This document shows positions 7,922-14,405 of a DNA stretch of 37,432 nucleotides, piece after piece. Positions within the stretch are counted from its first letter, which is position 1; each line of letters starts with the position of its first letter. The stretch lies in contig CACLWE010000010.1 of the NCBI GenBank assembly GCA_902610585.1, forward strand, positions 1 to 37,432, given 5' to 3'. A program made the translations under genes and the position numbers. A model generated the notes under the pieces. It did not search any database and was not told the DNA's origin. It was given only the letters and a program-made list of their open reading frames with translations. This DNA is from an uncultured Pelagibacteraceae bacterium. GTDB taxonomy: Bacteria; Pseudomonadota; Alphaproteobacteria; Pelagibacterales; AG-422-B15.

Positions 7922-8725
7922 TTATCCTGCCTCTGCAAACTGTTCGTCACCAAGTGAAGTTGAAGTAACTGTTGGTTCAAATGCTTCTTCAGCTTCAGCG
8001 CCATAAATTTCTCTAGCAACATCATCTTTTAAACTTGAAGGTACATCATCAAAAACAATTTCCCCAAGTCTCATGCCAATGACTCTGTCACAATAATTTT
8101 TAGCGGTATCAAGAGTATGAAGATTTGCAAGAACAGTAATCTGCTTTTCTCTATGAATATTTCTAAGTGATTCCATTACAAGTCGGGCATTAAGAGGGTC
8201 TAGCGATGCAATAGGCTCGTCGGCTAAAATCATTTTTGGTTGCTGCATCATAGCTCTACAAATTGCAACCCTTTGTTGCTGTCCACCAGATAAAGTCTCT
8301 GCTCTTTGCAGCGCGGTTTCAGCCATTCCCAATTTATCCAGAGCCATCAATGCATCAACGCGTTCATCTTTAGTGAAAAGTTTTAAGCTTGATCGTAAAG
8401 TACCTTGAATATTTGATCTTCCAAGAATTACATTTGTTAAAACATCTAAACGGGGCACAAGATTGAATTGCTGAAATATCATGGCACAATCTTTTTGCCA
8501 TGCTCGTTTGTCTTTCTTTGTTAATGAAAGTATATTTCTGCCTTCAATAAAAATAGATCCACTAGTTGCGTCGGTTAGACGATTCATTATTCTCAGTAAT
8601 GTTGACTTTCCAGCACCAGATCTGCCAATTATACCAATCATTTCAGGTTTATTAATTTCAAATGTGACATCGTTTACTGCACGGTTGTCACCAAAATACT
8701 TATTTAATTTCTCTACTTTGATCAT
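7922..8725 (-). CDS. phnC: PhnC, phosphonate ABC transporter ATPase
   Basis: Cytoplasmic ATPase of the phosphonate importer, about 267 residues. Walker A is GRSGAGKST (34-42), the Q-loop lies in IFQQFNLV, the ABC signature is LSGGQQQRV (145-153) and Walker B is MILADEP (165-171). A short acidic C-terminal tail follows the ATPase core. I chose the ATG at 8725 ([12 protein letters not shown]), where the family's homologous start falls; an ATG at 8749 would add eight hydrophobic residues. It is the first gene of phnCDEE, with a Pho-box-like site about 70-90 bases upstream. Confidence 0.93.
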   Translation of the reverse strand: MIKVEKLNKYFGDNRAVNDVTFEINKPEMIGIIGRSGAGKSTLLRIMNRLTDATSGSIFIEGRNILSLTKKDKRAWQKDCAMIFQQFNLVPRLDVLTNVILGRSNIQGTLRSSLKLFTKDERVDALMALDKLGMAETALQRAETLSGGQQQRVAICRAMMQQPKMILADEPIASLDPLNARLVMESLRNIHREKQITVLANLHTLDTAKNYCDRVIGMRLGEIVFDDVPSSLKDDVAREIYGAEAEEAFEPTVTSTSLGDEQFAEAG

Positions 8726-8796
8726 TAGTATGAATAAAAAGTAATACAAAAAAATTAAATCAAAGTTGCATTTTTATTACAGATATTTTGCAATTT

Positions 8797-8814
8797 ATTA
8801 CACTAATGTTACAG
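8797..8814 (-). promoter_or_regulatory. Pho-box-like site upstream of phnC
   Basis: On the minus strand the sequence reads CTGTAAC, ATTA, GTGTAAT: two 7-base direct repeats with a 4-base spacer, close to the CTGTCAT-N4-CTGTMAT layout of PhoB sites. It points toward phnC, and a third CTGTAAT occurs at 8776-8782. The divergent oxygenase gene at 8860 shares this spacer. Control by phosphate starvation through PhoB is inferred. Confidence 0.55.
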
Positions 8815-8859
8815 CTCAAATTATTGACATTAAAGAAAATATAATTAATCATTTAAATC

Positions 8860-9459
8860 ATGCAATTAGATAAAATCCAATCTCTAGAAAATAAATTAAA
8901 TTCAGCTTCAATTATTGAGCGTACCAATGTTTTATGTGAAATTATTGATCAAAGAGGTTCGTGCAGTTTTTATGACGAAGAGATTACTCAATTACAACAT
9001 GCTCTTCAGTGCGCAACCTTAGCTAAAGAAAATAATGAAAGTGATAAATTTATTACTGCTTCATTATTTCACGATTTAGGGCATATGTTGACTGGCGAAG
9101 ATGTAAATAGCCATGATTTTTTAAACAATGACAAGTATCATGAAAACGTTGCTGCATCTTTTTTATCCAAGTATTTCCCTGAAGAAGTTACTTACCCAAT
9201 TAAAATGCACGTTATTGCAAAGAGATATCTATGTTCCGTTCAATCAGATTATTATGACGGTCTTTCAGATGGCTCCAAAAGAAGTTTTAAACTTCAAGGC
9301 GGATATTTAAACAAAGATGCTATTCGAAAACTGGAAAGTCATAAATATTTTGAAGATGCAGTAAGACTTCGAAAGTATGATGACAATGCAAAAATTAGGG
9401 GTAAGAAAACTGAAGCTATTTCATTCTTTCATCCTTTTATTAAAAAGTCCTATATTTGA
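8860..9459 (+). CDS. PhnZ-family HD-domain mixed-valence diiron oxygenase
   Basis: A 199-residue HD-fold protein. Metal-ligand pattern: His47 (QLQHALQ), His71-Asp72 (FHDLGH), His94 (YHENVA), His117 (MHV) and Asp174 in LRKYDDNAK. Tyr38 and Glu41 form the YxxE signature that separates PhnZ-type oxygenases from ordinary HD phosphohydrolases. PhnZ cleaves 2-amino-1-hydroxyethylphosphonate to glycine and phosphate using O2; TmpB is a relative acting on a methylated substrate. The exact substrate here is not shown, and the usual partner hydroxylase PhnY is not in the window. The gene is divergent from phnC, and its stop overlaps the start of the following phosphatase-like gene. Confidence 0.8.
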   Translation: MQLDKIQSLENKLNSASIIERTNVLCEIIDQRGSCSFYDEEITQLQHALQCATLAKENNESDKFITASLFHDLGHMLTGEDVNSHDFLNNDKYHENVAASFLSKYFPEEVTYPIKMHVIAKRYLCSVQSDYYDGLSDGSKRSFKLQGGYLNKDAIRKLESHKYFEDAVRLRKYDDNAKIRGKKTEAISFFHPFIKKSYI

Positions 9460-9971
9460 ACTTTACTAAAATAAAGCTTTCGAAAATTGTTAAAGCAAAA
9501 AAAAATCTTGGTAATTTGGTTATATCCAGTTGTCCAGGTATCAGTAATTCTAGATTTGATAAATTTACTTATAAAAAAGATTTAACCATTATCATCGACT
9601 TAAATATGTCACTCGTTGTTTCATTGATAGAACTTAATGAAATTAGAAATTTTGAAATTAATCAGTTCCATAAAGATCTAGAGGAGAAGAATGTTAGGGC
9701 CTACAGCATGCCCATAAAAAACTATGGTATTCCAGCTCAGATTAAAAAAAATGAATATAGTCAAATTATCAGAGATTGTGTTACTCAGTTAGAACTCAAT
9801 AAAAATGTTTACCTGCATTGTTATGCTGGATTAGGTAGATCTGGAATGTTTGCTTCACTTATTTTAAAGGCACTAGGACTAGATTCAAAGCAATGCATAA
9901 ATCATGTAAGGAATTGCCGGCCAGGTACAATTGAAACAGAGGAACAAGAAAAATTTGTAATCAACTTTTAA
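9456..9971 (+). CDS. Protein tyrosine/dual-specificity phosphatase-fold protein
   Basis: A 171-residue cysteine-phosphatase-fold protein. The P-loop is HCYAGLGRSG, with Cys122, Arg128 and Ser129, and RPGTIETEEQEKFV follows, as in CDKN3-like phosphatases. The loop that normally carries the general-acid Asp reads MPIKNYGIPA, with no Asp at the expected place, so activity may be altered. The start is a TTG at 9456 overlapping the TGA of the oxygenase gene, so the two are probably co-translated. Coupling with a phosphonate oxygenase suggests action on a small phosphorylated or phosphonylated metabolite rather than protein, which is inference. It converges on phnX with a 4-base overlap. Confidence 0.75.
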   Translation: MNFTKIKLSKIVKAKKNLGNLVISSCPGISNSRFDKFTYKKDLTIIIDLNMSLVVSLIELNEIRNFEINQFHKDLEEKNVRAYSMPIKNYGIPAQIKKNEYSQIIRDCVTQLELNKNVYLHCYAGLGRSGMFASLILKALGLDSKQCINHVRNCRPGTIETEEQEKFVINF

Positions 9972-10804
9972 GGCCCTTCACCACGTGAAAGCCTTTTGTT
10001 AATATCATCAATAACGGCCTCGATATCTGCAATAGTTTCTATTACGTAATGCGCACCTGCTTTATAAAGCAGATCTTTTGCATATCCTTGTTTCATATCA
10101 ATTTCTTCTTTACTCAGTTCATCAGCTTCTTCTAAGGAATTTATATTCATATAATTCGAATATCGCGTTACACCAACACCCCAACAACCAGCATTAATTG
10201 CTTCTCCAATTCCTGAAACAGTATCATCAACTTTTATAACTGATTGAATGGATTCTATATTCATTATATCTAAATTTTTATATAACATGTGGGGAAGGGG
10301 CCGAACGCCATTTTTAACATCATCACCTGCAACTGACGCATCAGGGACATATCCCTGTTTTGCTGATTCTTCCTCTAAAATATTAACCATTGACCGCACA
10401 AAACCAGTTGTGCAACCAACTTTTATACCGCTATTTTGAACCCGTTTAATTACTTCTGCTGTTCCGGGTAATAATTTTGAGTATTGTTTTAAGCATTTAA
10501 GCTGCAGTGGAACAAAATCTGCGTACATATTTTCAACATCAGACATTTGTGGGTCTTTACCATGTACTGTGTTCCAGCGCTTTCTTATTTCAGCGTTCTC
10601 TGTGAGTGCTTTTATATGTAAATCTTTTCGTAAACCCATGGGTTCTCTAGCCTCTTCCATGGAGATTACAACCTTTTGTTTCTTAAAAACCTCAACAAAC
10701 ACTATAGTTGGAGCAATCACGTATGCGTCAGCAGTAGTTCCACTCCAGTCTAATACCAAACCTTTTATCTCTCCTTTATATCTATTTTCTGACAAATATT
10801 TCAA
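9968..10804 (-). CDS. phnX: Phosphonoacetaldehyde hydrolase (phosphonatase)
   Basis: HAD-superfamily enzyme of 278 residues that hydrolyses phosphonoacetaldehyde to acetaldehyde and phosphate. The nucleophile Asp19 lies in LDWSGTTAD. Lys60 in EPMGLRKDLHIKAL is 41 residues later, the same separation as Asp12 and the Schiff-base Lys53 of the Bacillus cereus enzyme. TTGFVRSMV, VKNGVRPLPHM and IKVDDTVSGI complete the HAD motifs. The DDTxxGI variant and the DINKRLSRGEGP tail resemble the Pseudomonas form. The start is TTG at 10804 with a weak AAAAGG upstream. phnW, which makes the substrate from 2-aminoethylphosphonate, is not in the window. Confidence 0.93.
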   Translation of the reverse strand: MKYLSENRYKGEIKGLVLDWSGTTADAYVIAPTIVFVEVFKKQKVVISMEEAREPMGLRKDLHIKALTENAEIRKRWNTVHGKDPQMSDVENMYADFVPLQLKCLKQYSKLLPGTAEVIKRVQNSGIKVGCTTGFVRSMVNILEEESAKQGYVPDASVAGDDVKNGVRPLPHMLYKNLDIMNIESIQSVIKVDDTVSGIGEAINAGCWGVGVTRYSNYMNINSLEEADELSKEEIDMKQGYAKDLLYKAGAHYVIETIADIEAVIDDINKRLSRGEGP

Positions 10805-10840
10805 AACTATTTAACCTTTTCTTGCTTTATTTAGACACTA

Positions 10841-11467
10841 TTATGGCGTTAGCCATTCCTTGTTTAAACTGCCATTTGTGGATGTAAACAATGCTCGGCG
10901 ATGACCTTGACGATGCAAATAAAGCCACTCAATCGAGTGAATTTGAATTTCCACTAAAGTAAAGTTGTTGTAACCGTTTTGTAAAAGATCATCGTCCGGC
11001 AGTTCGTTTTCATGCTCTGGTAAGTACCCTGAAGTTGGTTCATCTGAGGGGGTTCCAGGTGCCTTTTCAACAACATAACATTTCTTGCTAAATGACCTTG
11101 AGTTATCCCAGGCCATTTTTGCTTTATCGTTTTTATGATTAATTTCAGCTTTTCCCGACACTTTAATTTGTATCTTTTTGCCATGATCGTAAAACAGCAT
11201 GGTTACAGAGTTATTTTTTTTTATTTCATCAATTTTACTGGATCGGATATCCGTATGAAAGCTTATGGTATTATTTTTCTTATCAACATGCCTGAGGACA
11301 ACTGTTCTAACAGATGGAAATGAGTCATTGAATGTTGAAATATACCCTTGATGTAATTCAGATTTTGATTTTGATTTACCAATTATGAGTTGATCCCAAA
11401 TATTTTCATAAGTCTTATCAAGATCATTATAGAAATCAGGTTTATCGTGAGTATGATCTTTTACCAT
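10841..11467 (-). CDS. Pyridoxamine-phosphate-oxidase-like FMN-binding protein
   Basis: A 208-residue protein of the split-barrel flavin-binding group. The N-terminal half has FPSVRTVVLRHVDKKNNTISFHTDIRSSKIDEI, matching the PNPOx-like pattern (R-T-V-V-L-R, then H-T-D-x-R-S-x-K) that binds FMN phosphate. The C-terminal end, IEWLYLHRQGHRRALF, also fits PNPOx relatives. The divergent sequence suggests a general FMN-dependent oxidase or reductase rather than true PdxH. Its ATG overlaps the end of the upstream SDR gene by 7 bases, so the two form an operon. Confidence 0.75.
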   Translation of the reverse strand: MVKDHTHDKPDFYNDLDKTYENIWDQLIIGKSKSKSELHQGYISTFNDSFPSVRTVVLRHVDKKNNTISFHTDIRSSKIDEIKKNNSVTMLFYDHGKKIQIKVSGKAEINHKNDKAKMAWDNSRSFSKKCYVVEKAPGTPSDEPTSGYLPEHENELPDDDLLQNGYNNFTLVEIQIHSIEWLYLHRQGHRRALFTSTNGSLNKEWLTP

Positions 11468-12138
11468 TCGAGTTTTTTTCCTTTATAATTTAAAAATGAG
11501 CCAGAGTTATCAAGATTTAGTTCATTTATAACATTGATCATCTGGGTAATGCTCTCAGGTATCTCTAATTTGGCACTTGTGCCACCCATATCTGTTTTTA
11601 CCCATCCTGGGTGCAAAATAAGGACAGATATACCATCTTCTTTCCAATCTATTGATAAGCTTCTTGCTGCAGAATTAAGAGCTGATTTTGATGAGCGATA
11701 AAAATAAAATCTACCAGAGTAATTGTCATCAATGCTTCCCATTTGACTGGATATAAAAACAACTTTTTTATCAGATCCCATTTTTAAGTTATTTTTTAAT
11801 TTTCTTGCAAGAATTATGGGTATCACAGCATTAATTCTCATTTCATTCATCCAAGCATCAATATCAAGATCTTCTCTTAATTGCTCATCACTAAAAATAC
11901 CTGCGTTGTGAATGAGTATGTCAATTTTTTGAGACTCGATACTTGTTACAAAATTATTCACGCTTGCATCAGAAGTTAAGTCAAGTTCAGCGATATCGAT
12001 ATTGTTAATTTCATCCAACTCTTTTGAGCTTTCTTTATTTCGAGTGGTTGCAATTATATTATGGTTTGTATTGCTGTATTGCTTTACAAACTCAAGCCCG
12101 AGACCTCGATTAGCCCCTATGATTAATATATTGCTCAT
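11461..12138 (-). CDS. Short-chain dehydrogenase/reductase
   Basis: A 225-residue classical SDR. The nucleotide-binding motif is GANRGLG (8-14), NAG is at 78-80, and the catalytic Ser (130/131), Tyr147 and Lys151 lie in VFISSQ and YRSSK. Overall shape resembles C-factor-like SDRs (CsgA relatives). The substrate cannot be inferred. It is translated with the FMN-binding protein gene through a 7-base overlap, suggesting a small redox operon. It is divergent from the VanZ-like gene with only 26 bases between, which must hold both promoters. Confidence 0.85.
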   Translation of the reverse strand: MSNILIIGANRGLGLEFVKQYSNTNHNIIATTRNKESSKELDEINNIDIAELDLTSDASVNNFVTSIESQKIDILIHNAGIFSDEQLREDLDIDAWMNEMRINAVIPIILARKLKNNLKMGSDKKVVFISSQMGSIDDNYSGRFYFYRSSKSALNSAARSLSIDWKEDGISVLILHPGWVKTDMGGTSAKLEIPESITQMINVINELNLDNSGSFLNYKGKKLEW

Positions 12139-12152
12139 TTTATATATAAACT

Positions 12153-12158
12153 TATAGT
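12153..12158 (+). promoter_or_regulatory. -10-like hexamer for the VanZ-like gene
   Basis: TATAGT lies exactly 6 bases before the ATG at 12165, with TTGCTC (12131-12136) as a possible -35 at 16-base spacing. No Shine-Dalgarno can fit between. Transcription would start at or next to the A of ATG, so the message would be leaderless. Confidence 0.45.
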
Positions 12159-12164
12159 ACGATC

Positions 12165-12527
12165 ATGAACACTTTAACAAATCCTCTTAAAGTAATCTTC
12201 TTTTTTTATCTATTTTACATTTATTATGGTTACGTAAGACAAACACCAGAAATTTCTTATGTACAGCAAATGGCTGATTTAGTAACCGATTATACTATCC
12301 ACTTTTCTGCATTTTTCATTCTTGGTTCTCTTGCTCAATTAGCAAATAATAAATCAAATGATTTCATTTTTGGAATAAGTCTAGCTCTAATTACAAGTGT
12401 ATTTATCGAATTTATTCATGCGTTTTTACCTTACCGTTCATTTGTAATTTTAGAGGGTATTTTTAATATACTTGGATGTTTATCAGCTATATATTTAGTG
12501 AGTTACTTACGAAACAAACATGAATAA
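12165..12527 (+). CDS. VanZ-like membrane protein
   Basis: A 120-residue protein with about four membrane segments. It keeps the VanZ-like pattern: a polar His before the second segment (DYTIHFSAFFILGSLAQL), FIEFIHAFLPYRSF with the family's E...R spacing, and ILEGIFNILGCLSA in the last segment. VanZ-like proteins have no settled function outside teicoplanin resistance, so no role is assigned. The following thioesterase gene starts inside its last codons (8-base overlap), so the two are co-translated. Confidence 0.7.
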   Translation: MNTLTNPLKVIFFFYLFYIYYGYVRQTPEISYVQQMADLVTDYTIHFSAFFILGSLAQLANNKSNDFIFGISLALITSVFIEFIHAFLPYRSFVILEGIFNILGCLSAIYLVSYLRNKHE

Positions 12528-12888
12528 ATTGTTAATAAGAAATATATGTCAACCTCCAGATAGCAATCCTTACGGCACGGCTCATGGAGCCTGGATAGTA
12601 AAGCAAATGGCACATGGAGGCATTTATATGACTCAGCTTGTATCAAAAGGAAACGCTGTATTAGTGGAATCGAAGGTTAAATATAAAAATCCAATGCATG
12701 TTGGTAAATTTATCAATGTTTACGGATCAATTGTATCTGTAAAGCAGTCCAAAATGATATTCAAAATCACCGCAATGCGTTCTGAAATGAACCAAAAAGA
12801 AGTTGAAGTGGCGGTAGGGGAGTTTTCTTACGTTGCTATCAATGATAAAAATAAAACAAGAAAATTTAAACCAAATTTAAAAATCTAA
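12520..12888 (+). CDS. Acyl-CoA thioesterase, YciA-like hotdog protein
   Basis: A 122-residue single hotdog-domain protein. DSNPYGTAHGAWIVKQMAHGG corresponds to the YciA block (D-x-N-x-x-G-x-x-x-G-G-W-I-M-x-Q-M-D-x-G-G), followed by VESKVKYKNPMHVGKFINVYGSI as in the family. YciA-type enzymes hydrolyse a range of acyl-CoAs in the cytoplasm. The catalytic Asp/Glu after QM is His here (QMAHGG), a departure that may change activity or specificity. It overlaps the upstream VanZ-like gene by 8 bases and ends shortly before a hairpin that terminates minus-strand transcription. Confidence 0.75.
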   Translation: MNKLLIRNICQPPDSNPYGTAHGAWIVKQMAHGGIYMTQLVSKGNAVLVESKVKYKNPMHVGKFINVYGSIVSVKQSKMIFKITAMRSEMNQKEVEVAVGEFSYVAINDKNKTRKFKPNLKI

Positions 12889-12892
12889 AAAA

Positions 12893-12916
12893 AAGCCCCC
12901 AAATTAATGGGGGCTT
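12893..12916 (-). terminator. Intrinsic terminator of the minus-strand peptide gene
   Basis: AAGCCCCC (12893-12900) and GGGGGCTT (12909-12916) form an 8-bp stem around an 8-base loop. On the minus strand the stem is followed by a run of eight T; on the plus strand no T-run follows. It therefore ends transcription coming from the right on the minus strand, where the only short-range gene is the 32-codon ORF at 12924-13022. Confidence 0.85.
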
Positions 12917-12923
12917 AATGTAG

Positions 12924-13022
12924 TTAAACCGGAGCTCCACTCAAAAAGTGGAGGTTTCCACATCTACAATCACATGGAATTTCACTACTCGAGCAAAGCT
13001 CCTCTATACTACCTATAGACAT
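12924..13022 (-). CDS. 32-residue cysteine-rich peptide, possible RiPP precursor or regulatory peptide
   Basis: A 32-codon ORF (ATG 13022 to TAA 12924). It has a perfect AAGGAGGT Shine-Dalgarno (13028-13035) 5 bases before the ATG and an intrinsic terminator 8 bases after the stop. Cysteines fall at 10, 17, 19 and 21; the last three form CDCRCG. The N-terminal half is acidic and Ser-rich (EEL, SSSE) and the C-terminal half ends GAPV. The TTGAAA / TATATA pair upstream (16-base spacing) is a plausible promoter. It could be a leader-plus-core peptide precursor, a metal-binding peptide or a cysteine-sensing leader. No radical SAM, YcaO, lanthipeptide or DUF692 maturation gene is seen nearby. Peptide family unrecognised. 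Confidence 0.65.
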   Translation of the reverse strand: MSIGSIEELCSSSEIPCDCRCGNLHFLSGAPV

Positions 13023-13107
13023 AGACCACCTCCTTTCATTAAATATGGTTAAAACTGTATTAGTATATATAATTTACTGGATTCTTATTTCAATCAAGGA
13101 GTTTATT

Positions 13108-13545
13108 ATGCAACCCGAATTAATTTTTGAGCCAGTCATCAATATGTTATGGCTTTCTTTGGCAGTTTTTGCCTTTGGGACAGTCCTTAGACTTAAGGCT
13201 ATTGTCATCGATAAGAAGAATACAGAAGATGATTTCAAAATACCCACTTTTGAAAACGGCAGTGAATTAATTCAAAATAGTCAGAGAAATTTGACAAATT
13301 TATTCGAATTTCCAATCTTCTTTTACGCAGTTTGCATTATGATTTATGTAACGGGAACAGTTGATGAGTATTTTATGTTGTTAGCAACATGGTTCTTTTG
13401 GTTAAGAGTTCTACACTCAATCGTTCACATATTTTATAATAAAATCATACCTGGTGTTGCCTTGCCAGTTAGAACGTTATTTTGGTTACCGTCTACGATT
13501 ATCCTGGCGTGGATGGCTTATCGAGCCTGCTCTTTAATGATCTGA
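13108..13545 (+). CDS. MAPEG-family membrane protein (first of two)
   Basis: A 145-residue protein with four membrane segments in the MAPEG superfamily (membrane-associated eicosanoid/glutathione metabolism). The typical block is RNLTNLFEFPIFFYAVC, followed by WLRVLHSIVHIFYNKIIPG, which matches the R-x-x-H-S-x-x-H segment of bacterial MAPEG proteins. The ATG at 13108 is preferred because AAGGAG lies 6 bases before it; an ATG at 13045 would add residues over the promoter region of the minus-strand peptide gene. Substrate unknown. The second MAPEG gene overlaps its stop codon. Confidence 0.82.
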   Translation: MQPELIFEPVINMLWLSLAVFAFGTVLRLKAIVIDKKNTEDDFKIPTFENGSELIQNSQRNLTNLFEFPIFFYAVCIMIYVTGTVDEYFMLLATWFFWLRVLHSIVHIFYNKIIPGVALPVRTLFWLPSTIILAWMAYRACSLMI

Positions 13546-13967
13546 TGTTAACTAATATTTTAGTTCCAGCACTTGGGCTTATTTTATTAACTTTTGTTAT
13601 TGGATTAATTCATACAATCGCATCAGTTAATTTAATGGGTAAAGGCAAGGACTGGGAGGAAAGTGGAATTCCTGTCGAGCCTTATAAAGATGCTCCTCTA
13701 AATTTGAAAATTATAAAAAATAATATTTCAAATATATTTGAGTTTTCAGTTATTTTTTATTTTCTAATAGGGATCATCGTTTTTATTGAAATTGAAAGTA
13801 ATTTTTTGCTAATTTGTGCATGGTTATATTTATTATTTAGAGTGATCCATTCCATTGTACATATCTGTTTCAATAACACTTCAGCAAGAGGTGCCATCTG
13901 GATTTTTTCACAAACTGCTTTGTTGTTATTGTTTCTTGGAACAGCGTATTATGTTTTAAGTAGCTGA
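13545..13967 (+). CDS. MAPEG-family membrane protein (second of two)
   Basis: A 140-residue relative of the preceding protein, with four membrane segments and the same blocks, NNISNIFEFSVIFYF and YLLFRVIHSIVHICFNN. The ATG at 13545 shares its A with the TGA of the first gene (TGATG), so the pair is translationally coupled and may form hetero-oligomers, since MAPEG proteins are usually trimers; that is inference. A TTG at 13482 in the same frame lies inside the upstream gene and is not preferred. Its 3' end overlaps the convergent DUF962 gene by 12 bases. Confidence 0.8.
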   Translation: MLTNILVPALGLILLTFVIGLIHTIASVNLMGKGKDWEESGIPVEPYKDAPLNLKIIKNNISNIFEFSVIFYFLIGIIVFIEIESNFLLICAWLYLLFRVIHSIVHICFNNTSARGAIWIFSQTALLLLFLGTAYYVLSS

Positions 13968-14297
13968 TACCCCGGCATCAGACAATCTTTTCTTAAGTTT
14001 GCCTGTAAGCATTAAATAAGCCATATGATGATCACCAATAAGAGACCATAAAGGATATTTAAACGTAGCGGGTTTATTTTTTTCTATAAAGAAATGCCCA
14101 ATCCATGCAGGACCATAACCTGCAAGTAAAATTAAAGGCAGGAATAAGTAATTTTGAGTTAGCAGCAGGGACCAAAATAGAACTTGGTAACCAATCGTTC
14201 CAAAATAATGCAGCATCCTTGTGCTTTTTTTGCTATGTTCCCTTAAATAGAAAGGAAAAAAATCTTTGTAATTTGTATATCTAGCTGGATTTTCCAT
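13956..14297 (-). CDS. DUF962 / Mpo1-like membrane protein
   Basis: A 113-residue protein with two or three membrane segments. It matches DUF962: NYKDFFPFYLREHSK, then RMLHYFGTIGYQV, then GYGPAWIGHFFIEKNKPATFKYPLWSLIGDHHM. The conserved histidines (in REH, LHYFGT, GHFFIE and GDHHM) correspond to those thought to bind iron in yeast Mpo1, a dioxygenase that shortens 2-hydroxy fatty acids. A lipid-oxidation role is likely but the substrate is unproven. The start at 14297 has TATAAT (minus strand, 14307-14312) 9 bases upstream and no Shine-Dalgarno. Confidence 0.8.
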   Translation of the reverse strand: MENPARYTNYKDFFPFYLREHSKKSTRMLHYFGTIGYQVLFWSLLLTQNYLFLPLILLAGYGPAWIGHFFIEKNKPATFKYPLWSLIGDHHMAYLMLTGKLKKRLSDAGVSAT

Positions 14298-14320
14298 AGA
14301 ATAAACATTATATTTCGATC

Positions 14321-14401
14321 ATGAATCTAGACAACAAAATAATGTACATAATGGTTGCAGCTTTTGTAGTCTTTATATTGATATCCAGCTTCAGCGCATA
14401 A
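14321..14401 (+). CDS. Possible 26-residue single-span membrane peptide
   Basis: A short ORF, ATG at 14321 to TAA at 14401. It has a polar N-terminus (MNLDNK) and one hydrophobic segment (YIMVAAFVVFILISSFSA). TATATT lies exactly 6 bases before the ATG, as at other apparent leaderless starts in this window. The stop is 4 bases before the first of three tandem membrane-protein genes, so it may be the first gene of that operon. No homology is recognised, and short hydrophobic ORFs arise by chance in AT-rich DNA. Confidence 0.35.
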   Translation: MNLDNKIMYIMVAAFVVFILISSFSA

Positions 14402-14405
14402 TTTC

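Noticed and set aside
9968-10804. PhnX motif IV lacking the second Asp (DDTVSG instead of GDTVSD)
   Set aside because: The DDTxxG variant also occurs in Pseudomonas-type PhnX, and the nucleophile and Schiff-base Lys are in place, so it is not a sign of inactivation.
12893-12916. Terminator for the plus-strand YciA-like gene that ends at 12888
   Set aside because: The hairpin begins 5 bases after the stop, but no T-run follows it on the plus strand; the eight-T run is on the minus strand, so it serves transcription from the right.
13045-13107. Upstream in-frame ATG adding 21 residues to the first MAPEG protein
   Set aside because: AAGGAG sits correctly before the ATG at 13108, the extension is not part of the MAPEG fold, and it would overlie the promoter of the minus-strand peptide gene.
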